NCBI GenBank assembly: GCA_023301785.1
Contig: JALZUF010000196.1
Coordinates: forward strand, 1 to 8,780
Source: Alphaproteobacteria bacterium
GTDB taxonomy: Bacteria; Pseudomonadota; Alphaproteobacteria; Micavibrionales; Micavibrionaceae
Reading direction: 5' to 3'
DNA length: 8,780 nt
Within the stretch, counting starts at the first letter, position 1, and each line of letters starts with the position of its first letter. The position numbers were made by a program, and so were the translations under genes. Under the pieces are notes generated by a model, which worked only from the letters and a program-made list of their open reading frames with translations, was not told the origin of the DNA and made no database searches. This document shows, piece after piece, positions 1-6,516 of the stretch.

Positions 1-205
1 TTTGAAAATTAAAGACCATGTTGAAAACCCATCATCGACACCATTGAAAGAGGGTATTGCCCGCGTATCAGTGGCAGGTGGATTGTTCGCAGTACCAATT
101 GTTACCGAAGCAATGACAACACTTGTTGAAGGTGGTGGCGGTCAAAATGGTGCAGATGTTGCGATCGTAAACGAAGTTTCATTGGGCATTGGTGGCGGAG
201 AGTAA
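1..205 (+). CDS. icmD: IcmD/IcmC-family T4BSS inner-membrane protein, C-terminal part
   Basis: The 5' end is cut by the window; the reading frame is open from the first base and ends with TAA at 203-205. About 67 residues are visible. They begin with K-I-K-D-H-V-E-N-P, continue into a hydrophobic segment with G-G-L-F-A-V-P, and end in a glycine-rich, acidic tail. This is the second half of the small two-helix module shared by IcmC/DotE, IcmD/DotP and DotV, inner-membrane proteins of Dot/Icm type IVB secretion systems. The same pattern recurs in the 553-residue minus-strand protein at 4700-6361. The symbol icmD rests mainly on position, since icmD lies directly before icmJ and icmB in Legionella and in the equivalent R64 genes (traR-traT-traU). 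It could instead be an icmC or dotV paralogue, or the last module of a longer protein, because the N-terminus is not visible. Confidence 0.72.
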   Translation, partial: LKIKDHVENPSSTPLKEGIARVSVAGGLFAVPIVTEAMTTLVEGGGGQNGADVAIVNEVSLGIGGGE

Positions 206-226
206 TCTTACGATCATAGTTTAAAT

Positions 227-922
227 ATGACACAAGCAAATCTAATACTTGGCATCGCGCAAAATCAGCGCGGTGCCAAAGTCTATCCAGATGAGAACGA
301 CAAGAGCGGTTCTTTGACACCAGAAGTTCGTCAAAAAATCTTTGCTCGTGATAAAAATACTTGTCAGTATTGCAAGTTTGAATCTGCCAAATATCAAGAA
401 ATTGTCTTTCTTGATGGTAATCCACAAAATTTACAAGTAGATAATTTATTGACGGCCTGTATTTTCTGCCATCAATGCTTTGACCTTGAAAAGGTTGGAC
501 AGATGCGTTCGGGCGTATTGGTTTGGCTTCCCGAAATTAAACAAACAGAATTACATCACATTGCACGCGCAATATACGTCTCACGTATTTCCCAAGGAAG
601 TATGGCTGAAACGGCTAAATCTACTTTAGAAAAGCTTATGCATCGTCGTGAAGAAGTAAAAGCGCGCTTACATACTGATGACCCCCATATTTTATCTATG
701 GTTATGAAAGATTTTCTAGGGCCACGCCAATACGCGGATCGAGAGAGAAAATTGGAAGGCGTTCGTTTGTTTCCATTGGATCGACGTATTATTAAAGAAG
801 GCGATCTTGAATTTAACCAATTTCCACAAATTCTTGCTTATTGGCGCTCTAAGAATGGCCCATTTGGCGGTAAAGCACCGACACAATGGAAGAATTTTTA
901 TGCAAAGCTTGAGTCTGAGTAA
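227..922 (+). CDS. icmJ: IcmJ/DotN, zinc-binding component of the T4BSS coupling complex
   Basis: The protein has 231 residues, slightly longer than Legionella IcmJ (about 208). IcmJ/DotN is a cytoplasmic protein that binds the C-terminal region of the coupling ATPase DotL and helps assemble the substrate-recruiting coupling complex. The N-terminal half has an HNH-like zinc-binding arrangement: C46-x2-C49 in 'RDKNTCQYCKF', then C78-x2-C81-H82-x-C84 in 'ACIFCHQCFD'. Between them is a short beta/turn region (VFLDGNPQNLQVDNL) typical of HNH-fold proteins. The C-terminal half is mostly helical and charged, with W205 and W221 near the end. ATG at 227 is the only usual start codon after an in-frame stop at 203-205. 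No good Shine-Dalgarno sequence lies close to it; the nearest purine run, GGAGAG, is about 25 nt upstream, so coupling to the preceding gene is likely. The family call is firm from the cysteine pattern and from the neighbouring icmB. Confidence 0.88.
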   Translation: MTQANLILGIAQNQRGAKVYPDENDKSGSLTPEVRQKIFARDKNTCQYCKFESAKYQEIVFLDGNPQNLQVDNLLTACIFCHQCFDLEKVGQMRSGVLVWLPEIKQTELHHIARAIYVSRISQGSMAETAKSTLEKLMHRREEVKARLHTDDPHILSMVMKDFLGPRQYADRERKLEGVRLFPLDRRIIKEGDLEFNQFPQILAYWRSKNGPFGGKAPTQWKNFYAKLESE

Positions 923-970
923 GAATAAGCTATTTGCTTCTTAATAAATGCAATATTTGGCATCTTTCCC

Positions 971-1001
971 TATATTCTTGCCAGAATATAGAATATTCTA
1001 T
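971..1001 (+). promoter_or_regulatory. Overlapping inverted repeats in the icmB leader, possible promoter/operator
   Basis: In the 113-nt gap between icmJ and icmB, TATATTCT (971-978) and AGAATATA (983-990) form a perfect inverted repeat with a 4-nt loop. It overlaps a second perfect 14-bp palindrome, ATAGAATATTCTAT (988-1001). As a result AGAATAT stands as an exact tandem pair at 983-996, and its core occurs four times in alternating orientation. TTGCCA at 978-983 and TATTAT at 999-1004 could be -35 and -10 elements (5 of 6 matches each), but the 15-bp spacer is short. If they are real, the second palindrome fills the spacer and touches the -10 element, as an operator would. It could equally be an RNA hairpin in a read-through transcript. 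It does not look like an intrinsic terminator, because no T-run follows. Confidence 0.4.
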
Positions 1002-1035
1002 TATTTGCGCAAAAAATTATTAAAGCCCACTTTTA

Positions 1036-4000
1036 ATGAAAATAATTGATAAAATTATATCGCCGTTTCAGCTTCTTTTTAAAAAGACGCTTGAAAGCTA
1101 TATCCGTCTAGAAACAGCGGATAATGATGTAACAATCGCCTCTTCTGATGGCTCGTTAATCAGCTATGTAAAAATAGATGGGAGCCGCCAGCTGGTGGGT
1201 GAAGAAGAGTATAATTACCTCATAGAAGGAGCGACCATTAAAATTGGCGCTCGTTTTGACCGTCAAGGTCACTCAATGCAGGTTTATTTCGTACGGGATC
1301 CCAACCGTATCAAGCCACATTTAGAAAGCCTGATGAAGCCATCTATGCAGACGGCTATTGATACAGATTTGGCGGTGGCAGACGTTTTTGAAGAGCGTGT
1401 ACGTCATTTGTCACGTTATTTGTCTTATGAAGAATGTTACTTCGTTTTATGGACGCGTCCAACAAGTTTGACCAAAAACGAAATGAAGCGTGCTAAAAAA
1501 GACGCTAAGGGCAAAAAATGGGTGAATGCTGCCTATTCGCAATACCCAATGTCAGCGCTAGACGCGCTTCGTCTTCGTCATAAAAGTTATATTGCGTCTG
1601 TCATGTCTTCTTTGGATGAATTGGGGATTGTTGGTGACGTCATGGGTGTGCACGATGCTTTACGTGCGGTGAAAGACAATCTTTACCCAACAAAAGCAAA
1701 TGAAGATTGGCGCGCTTGTTTACCGGGGGATCCAATTCCACCGCGTGCACCAATGAGTAAAACGGATCTCTCTGAAATTCTGTGGCCATCACTACGTCAG
1801 CAGCTAGCCTTAGCAGATGCGACGGTCGTTGATGGCTCTATCGTACGTATTGGAGACTTGTTATGGGGAGGCGCCGATGTCACGCTGGCGCCGATGGACC
1901 CAAGCCCATTTCCAATGCTCTTAAATCGTTTGTTTGATGCGAAAATTCCTTACCGTTTATCATTTTTGATTGAGGGTGGCGGTGCCTATAGTGTAGGCCT
2001 ACGCTCGTTCGCGGCAACCATTTTAGGGGTAACGAATGCTCAAAACAAACAAGTTAAATACTCGTTAGAGGGGTTGGTACGTTTAGCCCGTAAAGAGCCT
2101 GTTGTACGTTTGCGTATTTCAATCTCAACGTGGGCACCAAAAGATAATTTAAGGCTTCTGCAAGACCGCTTGTCTAGTGTTATGCAGGCTGTTGAAAGTT
2201 GGGGTTATTGTCAGGTGAGTGAATTTTCTGGCGACCCTCTCGACTGTGTCATGTCTTCTGCCATGGGTATTCACTGTGCTGGTACGGCACCAACAGCGAT
2301 TGCACCTATGTATGAAGTGATGAAGCTTATGCCGTGGCAACGTGCGTCGTCGCCTTTTGATAAAGGGTCAATGTTATTTAGAACACCTGATGGTAAAGTA
2401 TGGCCATACCAAACAGGGACAAACCTGACGACCACATGGTTTGACTTAATGTTTGCACAACCAGGTGCTGGTAAGTCCGTACTCTTGAACTCCATGAACA
2501 TTGCTTGTTGTTTGAGCCCAGGTATTCAAAAATTACCTTACATTGCTGTGATTGATATTGGTCCATCATCATCAGGTATGATGTCGCTGATTAAAGAGGC
2601 ACTCCCAGAAGAACGTCAACATGAAGCAACTTATTACCGCCTTCAGATGAACCAAGACTTTGCGGTTAATCCGTTTGATACGCAATTGGGCTGCCGTTAT
2701 CCGTTGATTGATGAGCGTAGTTATTTAGTTGAGCTGTTAACACTCTTATGTACGCCACCAGGGGCAGAACGGCCTTATGATGGTATACAACAACTAACAG
2801 GTTTGGTTGTTGATGAGATGTTCCGTTGGCGTGATGATACATCGGCCAATGCAGAACCACGACCTTATTTACCAAGACTTGATGCTGAAATTGATGAAGC
2901 GATTCAAAAATATAATATTCATCTACCAAGCGATCCTTATTGGTGGGATGTTGTTGATCGTTTGTTTGACGTGGGTGAAACAAACTTTGCCATTCGGGCG
3001 CAACGTTATGCTTCACCAGTTTTGGCCGATTCGATTACGGCATCACGCCGCCCACAAATCCGCTCGTTATTGGAGCAAACAGCCGTTGGTCCAACATCAG
3101 AAAATGTTATCAATGCGTTTGAGCGTATGATCTCATCATCAATTCGTGAGTTCCCTATTTTATCAGGCGTCACACGTTTTGACACATCAGACTCACGCAT
3201 TTGTGCGCTTGATTTGATGGACGTATCGCCGCAAGGAGATGATACGGCAAATAGACAAACTTCTATTATGTACATGCTAGCGCGCCACACATTGGTAAGA
3301 AGTTGGTGGGTGGGACCAGAGATGATTTCCGCTGTGCCTGAAAAATATAAGTATTACCATGAGATGCGTATTCAAGACATCATGGAGACACCAAAACGTC
3401 TTTGTTATGATGAATTCCATAGAACAAATGGCTCACACTCTGTGCGTTCACAAGTTATCCGTGACGTTCGTGAAGGACGTAAACGTGGTGTGCAAATTGC
3501 GCTATCGTCACAGCTTCTTGATGACTTCGATGACGATATGATCGACTTGGCGACGGGTGTTTGGGTTTTGGGTACTGCGATTTCCGACCAAGCCGTTGAT
3601 AATGTTACTGACCGTTTTGGTCTGTCGGAAACAGCACGTAATGTTATTCGTTACAAGTTAACAGGCCCGAAGGCTGGCGGTGCGCCTGTTCTATTTGTTT
3701 TGGGAACAACAGATGGACGCTATGAACAGCATCTTTATAATACACTCGGCCCTATTGAGTTATGGGCGTTATCGACATCTTCAGAAGACGTGGCAATTCG
3801 TACGCGATTATATAACCGTCTTGGAGCGCACCGTGCGCGTCAAATGTTGGCGGCCAACTTCCCAGGCGGTAGTGCGCGTGGCGAAATTAAACGCCGTATT
3901 GTGTCACTCGCAGAAAAAGGAGAGACACGCTCTGCGGCTTTGAGTGAAGTTATTGAACAAATTGTTTCGGAACTTGTTGCGGCGGCAAAAGCTGTTTTAA

Positions 4001-4158
4001 GTGAAGCGCCACCTGTAACAGATCCGCGTAAAGATCTAAGTGATCTTCAAGAAAAAATATTAGAAGAAAATATCGGTGACAAGACAGAATATGAAGAACT
4101 TGTTTTACCAGAAGATAAACGTAACATTTTAGAAAAAGTTTCTGGCGATGATGAATGA
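1036..4158 (+). CDS. icmB: IcmB/DotO, VirB4-class ATPase of the Dot/Icm type IVB secretion system
   Basis: The protein has 1040 residues, close to Legionella IcmB (about 1009), and corresponds to TraU of R64. DotO is a cytoplasmic hexameric ATPase docked under the inner-membrane channel; with DotB it powers substrate export. The N-terminal ~450 residues form the membrane-proximal VirB4-like region without an obvious membrane span. The nucleotide-binding domain follows. Walker A is 'AQPGAGKS' at about residues 474-481 (K480, S481), a strand 'YIAVIDIGPSS' lies at 502-512, and Walker B is 'LCYDEFH' with D792 and E793. A conserved 'R-E-G-R-K-R-G-V-Q-I-A-L-S-S-Q' segment at about 812-826 matches the VirB4/TrwB sensor-like motif. 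The last ~50 residues are acidic and charged. The ATG at 1036 has only weak Shine-Dalgarno sequence upstream (TTAAAG). The stop codon overlaps the start of the next gene. All catalytic motifs look intact. Confidence 0.93.
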   Translation: MKIIDKIISPFQLLFKKTLESYIRLETADNDVTIASSDGSLISYVKIDGSRQLVGEEEYNYLIEGATIKIGARFDRQGHSMQVYFVRDPNRIKPHLESLMKPSMQTAIDTDLAVADVFEERVRHLSRYLSYEECYFVLWTRPTSLTKNEMKRAKKDAKGKKWVNAAYSQYPMSALDALRLRHKSYIASVMSSLDELGIVGDVMGVHDALRAVKDNLYPTKANEDWRACLPGDPIPPRAPMSKTDLSEILWPSLRQQLALADATVVDGSIVRIGDLLWGGADVTLAPMDPSPFPMLLNRLFDAKIPYRLSFLIEGGGAYSVGLRSFAATILGVTNAQNKQVKYSLEGLVRLARKEPVVRLRISISTWAPKDNLRLLQDRLSSVMQAVESWGYCQVSEFSGDPLDCVMSSAMGIHCAGTAPTAIAPMYEVMKLMPWQRASSPFDKGSMLFRTPDGKVWPYQTGTNLTTTWFDLMFAQPGAGKSVLLNSMNIACCLSPGIQKLPYIAVIDIGPSSSGMMSLIKEALPEERQHEATYYRLQMNQDFAVNPFDTQLGCRYPLIDERSYLVELLTLLCTPPGAERPYDGIQQLTGLVVDEMFRWRDDTSANAEPRPYLPRLDAEIDEAIQKYNIHLPSDPYWWDVVDRLFDVGETNFAIRAQRYASPVLADSITASRRPQIRSLLEQTAVGPTSENVINAFERMISSSIREFPILSGVTRFDTSDSRICALDLMDVSPQGDDTANRQTSIMYMLARHTLVRSWWVGPEMISAVPEKYKYYHEMRIQDIMETPKRLCYDEFHRTNGSHSVRSQVIRDVREGRKRGVQIALSSQLLDDFDDDMIDLATGVWVLGTAISDQAVDNVTDRFGLSETARNVIRYKLTGPKAGGAPVLFVLGTTDGRYEQHLYNTLGPIELWALSTSSEDVAIRTRLYNRLGAHRARQMLAANFPGGSARGEIKRRIVSLAEKGETRSAALSEVIEQIVSELVAAAKAVLSEAPPVTDPRKDLSDLQEKILEENIGDKTEYEELVLPEDKRNILEKVSGDDE

Positions 4159-4693
4159 GACTGATGACGATGAACCAAAGTTAACGTGGAAAGAGCAGCT
4201 TCTTGCTTTTAAAAAATGGGCGTTCACGAAATCTGGTAAAATAACGCTGGGTACGACCATTGGGTTGCTTCTTCTGACACTTTTAATCATGAAAGCCTGT
4301 GAGCCTAAAAAGGGTTCAATCTTATTTGGTATATGCTCGGCCTTTGCTGAACAAAATGTGGCCTTCCCTGAAACAATGAAGAATGACTATGTCGAACAAT
4401 ATAGTTCGGGTGTGCGTGTTTACTATCACCACATTGATGCGTTCGGACAATATAAAACAGAATTCGTTGAATGCACTTTTGAAAAACATCCTCAAAAAGG
4501 TTTGATGTTAAAGGCCGCTATTTATAATACGGTTAAAGAGATAACTGAAAAAACGCCGCTTAAAAATAAAGGGCGTTTATATCAAGTTGAACAACAATAT
4601 ATTGATCGTTTTAATGCGTCATCTTCACCATTTGTCGTGCAACAATCTGAACCAGATTTAACGCTACCTGTGTATGAGGGATATACTTTTTAG
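4148..4693 (+). CDS. Single-pass membrane protein of unknown function, coupled to icmB
   Basis: I do not recognise this 181-residue protein. A charged cytoplasmic N-terminus (MMNETDDDEPKLTWKEQ...) is followed by one strong membrane span at about residues 32-49 (ITLGTTIGLLLLTLLIMK) and then a soluble domain, presumably periplasmic. That domain has C63 and C109, which could form a disulfide. The stretch between them ('FPETMKNDY', 'VYYHHIDAFGQYKTEFVECTF') resembles a common small exported fold with a Pro-x-Thr and a D-x-F-G turn between two cysteines; this comparison is pattern-based. C51 lies just after the span, but there is no lipobox at the N-terminus. The start codon lies inside the end of icmB (11-nt overlap, ATGATG with the icmB TGA at 4156-4158) and has no clear Shine-Dalgarno, so translation is probably coupled. 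The position suggests an inner-membrane accessory of the secretion system. In Legionella icmF follows icmB, but this protein is far shorter and unlike it. Confidence 0.8.
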   Translation: MMNETDDDEPKLTWKEQLLAFKKWAFTKSGKITLGTTIGLLLLTLLIMKACEPKKGSILFGICSAFAEQNVAFPETMKNDYVEQYSSGVRVYYHHIDAFGQYKTEFVECTFEKHPQKGLMLKAAIYNTVKEITEKTPLKNKGRLYQVEQQYIDRFNASSSPFVVQQSEPDLTLPVYEGYTF

Positions 4694-4699
4694 ATATCT

Positions 4700-6361
4700 C
4701 TAGCCAAATCTAATACCAAGATTTAAGTCAAATATACCAAGCGTAACTTGTACAGCGTTGAGCATTGGCCCTAAGTTTACGGCTAATGCACCACCAATAA
4801 GGTGTGTGACCCCCGCCATGGCAGAGGCTTGCGAGCTTCCTTCGGCGACGCCGCGCATAATAAAGATACCGCGTGCGATGGAGATAATACCCAGTAAAGC
4901 GACAAATAATATAATGGCATCTAAGACTGTCTCTGCGCGCGCAATATCAAGACCGGCCGTATACTGAAACGTTCCTTCATTTCCGGTTTGTATACCTGTC
5001 GCGCTCAGGCTGAGTTCATCTGTGAATAAAGAGGCGGATAAAGAAGATATCATTGGACTGAAGGCAGCCAAGGCTCCACCAGTAATAAAGGTCATAATTG
5101 TACCAATACCGCCTGGCCCACGTGCACCTTCTTGCGCAGACTTCATTAAACGTGAAATACCAATAAAGATAAGAATAAACCCAGCGCCCAAACAGAACCA
5201 GTTCACAAGAACGGTGATAGGAATAAAGGCGTCATTCATAAGAGCGCCTAACATGGCGTCTAAACCCTCTGGTCCGCCGCCTTCTTCACCGACATTTCGA
5301 ACTTCGCCACCACGGCTATTTGAATGTGGCGCAATCAACGCACCAACGGTATTGTAAGCAACGGTAACAATATTAGGGAGGGCAAAGAAACCACCAGCGA
5401 CGAATAATTTCGCAACAGGGTCCCAAATTTTGACTTGCTCAGGATTTTCAACGTGTTCTTTGATCTGAAGAATACCCCACAGTCCAACAATAAGACCAAA
5501 TAAATAAGCAATTGCTGATAAGAAAGCGACCATTGGGGTTGTACTGGCGAACAGCTTACAGGCAACGCCGCCTATTGTATTATCGCCTAGTCTTGTAAGG
5601 CATGTCCCACCTTCAGTGGTGATGCCACCAGAAGTGAGAGTCATAACAACGAGCGCCGCTGCATCTAATATTTCACCATCTTCTGAAACGGCGTTGTAAA
5701 TTGCGGCATAAACGGTTGGAATGGCAAATAACATACCCCCAACAATAAGGCGTATAACACCTGCTTTGAGCATGGTGCGTGTTGGCTCTTCAACATGTTC
5801 TTTAAGCTTGAGAAGTCCAGCGAAGCCCATTACCAAACCAAGAAGGTAAGCAATAGCCGTGATAAAGCCAGGGACCTGATCGATTGATTTTACTATGTTC
5901 GAAAGGACTTGTCCGAAGACTTGTAAAGGTAACAGACCTAAAACAGACCCCATCAGATCACCGAAAATTGTTACGGCATTACCACCTGGATCAAAGTCAA
6001 CTGTGCCTTCTCCTGGTTGGATTAAATTATCCATTGCTTCATAAACCATAGGTAAAGCAAATAAGGCCCCACCGATGGCAAGTGATATAACAGGGTAGCG
6101 AAGGGCGGTTTGATTTGGATTTTCGACGTGTTCTTTGGACTTGATAACACCATAAACTGCGAATACGAGACCTAAGAGGTAGGCCATTCCAGTTACAAGT
6201 CCAGGTAAAGCGGCAGACGTTTCAACAATATTACCGGCTATTTCATCAATACCCGTAGTTGCGTGTGCTAAATTACTAAGTGTTAGAAACGAGACAATGA
6301 CCCCGAAAAACGGCAGAAATAGTTTTGAAAAATTGATTTTTGACCCTAAATTTTGAAACAT
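4700..6361 (-). CDS. Five-module IcmC/IcmD-like multi-spanning membrane protein
   Basis: The protein has 553 residues. It starts with a likely signal peptide (basic n-region, hydrophobic 14-30, cleavage after 'LAHA' near residue 34). About five copies of one module follow, each with a hydrophobic helix, a short polar loop and a second hydrophobic helix ending in G-G-x-[LF]-F-A-[LI]-P. Modules A-C (about 50-115, 160-228, 275-345) keep K-E-H-V-E-[NE]-P at 76, 187 and 301. Modules D and E (about 379-440, 479-541) replace this with 'RLMKSAQEGARGPGG' and 'RGVAEGSSQAS'. C254 and C268 lie in the loop before module C and may pair. The single-module relatives IcmC/DotE, IcmD/DotP and DotV are inner-membrane T4BSS parts of roughly 130-200 residues, so this is a several-fold expanded version. 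The ATG at 6361 has a GAGAG-type purine run upstream. It converges on the icmB cluster with a 6-bp gap. T4BSS membership is well supported; the exact role is unknown. Confidence 0.85.
   Translation of the reverse strand: MFQNLGSKINFSKLFLPFFGVIVSFLTLSNLAHATTGIDEIAGNIVETSAALPGLVTGMAYLLGLVFAVYGVIKSKEHVENPNQTALRYPVISLAIGGALFALPMVYEAMDNLIQPGEGTVDFDPGGNAVTIFGDLMGSVLGLLPLQVFGQVLSNIVKSIDQVPGFITAIAYLLGLVMGFAGLLKLKEHVEEPTRTMLKAGVIRLIVGGMLFAIPTVYAAIYNAVSEDGEILDAAALVVMTLTSGGITTEGGTCLTRLGDNTIGGVACKLFASTTPMVAFLSAIAYLFGLIVGLWGILQIKEHVENPEQVKIWDPVAKLFVAGGFFALPNIVTVAYNTVGALIAPHSNSRGGEVRNVGEEGGGPEGLDAMLGALMNDAFIPITVLVNWFCLGAGFILIFIGISRLMKSAQEGARGPGGIGTIMTFITGGALAAFSPMISSLSASLFTDELSLSATGIQTGNEGTFQYTAGLDIARAETVLDAIILFVALLGIISIARGIFIMRGVAEGSSQASAMAGVTHLIGGALAVNLGPMLNAVQVTLGIFDLNLGIRFG
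4739..6214 (-). repeat. Five tandem diverged IcmC/IcmD modules within the 553-residue gene
   Basis: Approximate module spans in DNA are 6017-6214 (A), 5678-5884 (B), 5327-5539 (C), 5042-5227 (D) and 4739-4927 (E), in reading order from right to left. The period is roughly 96-114 residues. In A, B and C the signature DNA is still alike (for example CGTGTTCTTTG in A and C, CATGTTCTTT in B on the plus strand), which suggests internal duplication rather than chance. D and E keep only the helix-loop-helix shape and the G-G-A-L-A ending. A further copy of the A-C type, on the opposite strand, is the gene fragment at 1-205. Confidence 0.75.
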
Positions 6362-6419
6362 ACGCTCTCTCTGACTCTTCCCGATTTCTATAATTACATA
6401 AATAAATTTCTACCTTATG

Positions 6420-6448
6420 ATTATAGCATAACAGTCGTTCTGAATGAA
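6420..6448 (-). promoter_or_regulatory. Candidate promoter of the five-module gene
   Basis: On the minus strand a perfect TATAAT lies at 6420-6425, about 60 nt before the ATG at 6361. The best -35 at 17-bp spacing is TTCATT (6443-6448, three of six matches), so the promoter would be weak or activator-dependent. The FNR-like palindrome at 6472-6489 is centred about 67 nt upstream of the start point this -10 predicts, within the range used by upstream-binding activators. Confidence 0.4.
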
Positions 6449-6471
6449 AATTTGAAAAAATTAAGATAATA

Positions 6472-6489
6472 CATTGATATATATCAATG
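6472..6489. promoter_or_regulatory. Perfect 18-bp palindrome with an FNR/FixK-type site (TTGAT-N4-ATCAA)
   Basis: CATTGATATATATCAATG reads the same on both strands. Its core at 6474-6487 is TTGAT, four bases (ATAT), ATCAA, which is the consensus for FNR/FixK/CRP-superfamily regulators. It lies in the 155-bp gap upstream of the five-module membrane protein and downstream of the stop codon of the 206-residue gene. With no loop and no T-run it is a poor terminator. A minus-strand TATTAT (6466-6471) abuts it, so repression of a second start site is also possible. The region is AT-rich, which raises the chance of an accidental match. Confidence 0.45.
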
Positions 6490-6516
6490 GCTTAGATGTT
6501 TTTCGCAGAAACCTGC

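Noticed and set aside
2666..3016. Minus-strand open frame of 116 codons inside icmB, and similar frames at 2149-2572 and 3006-3290.
   Set aside because: They are antisense to an intact, motif-bearing ATPase gene and have low-complexity, histidine- and glutamine-rich translations typical of shadow frames.
4706..4724. Inverted repeat AAATCT / AGATTT near the convergent stops, considered as a bidirectional terminator.
   Set aside because: The stem is short and AT-rich, and no T-run follows on either strand.
5022..5357. Plus-strand open frame of 111 codons opposite the five-module gene.
   Set aside because: It is a mirror of a repetitive membrane-protein gene and its translation shows no independent features.
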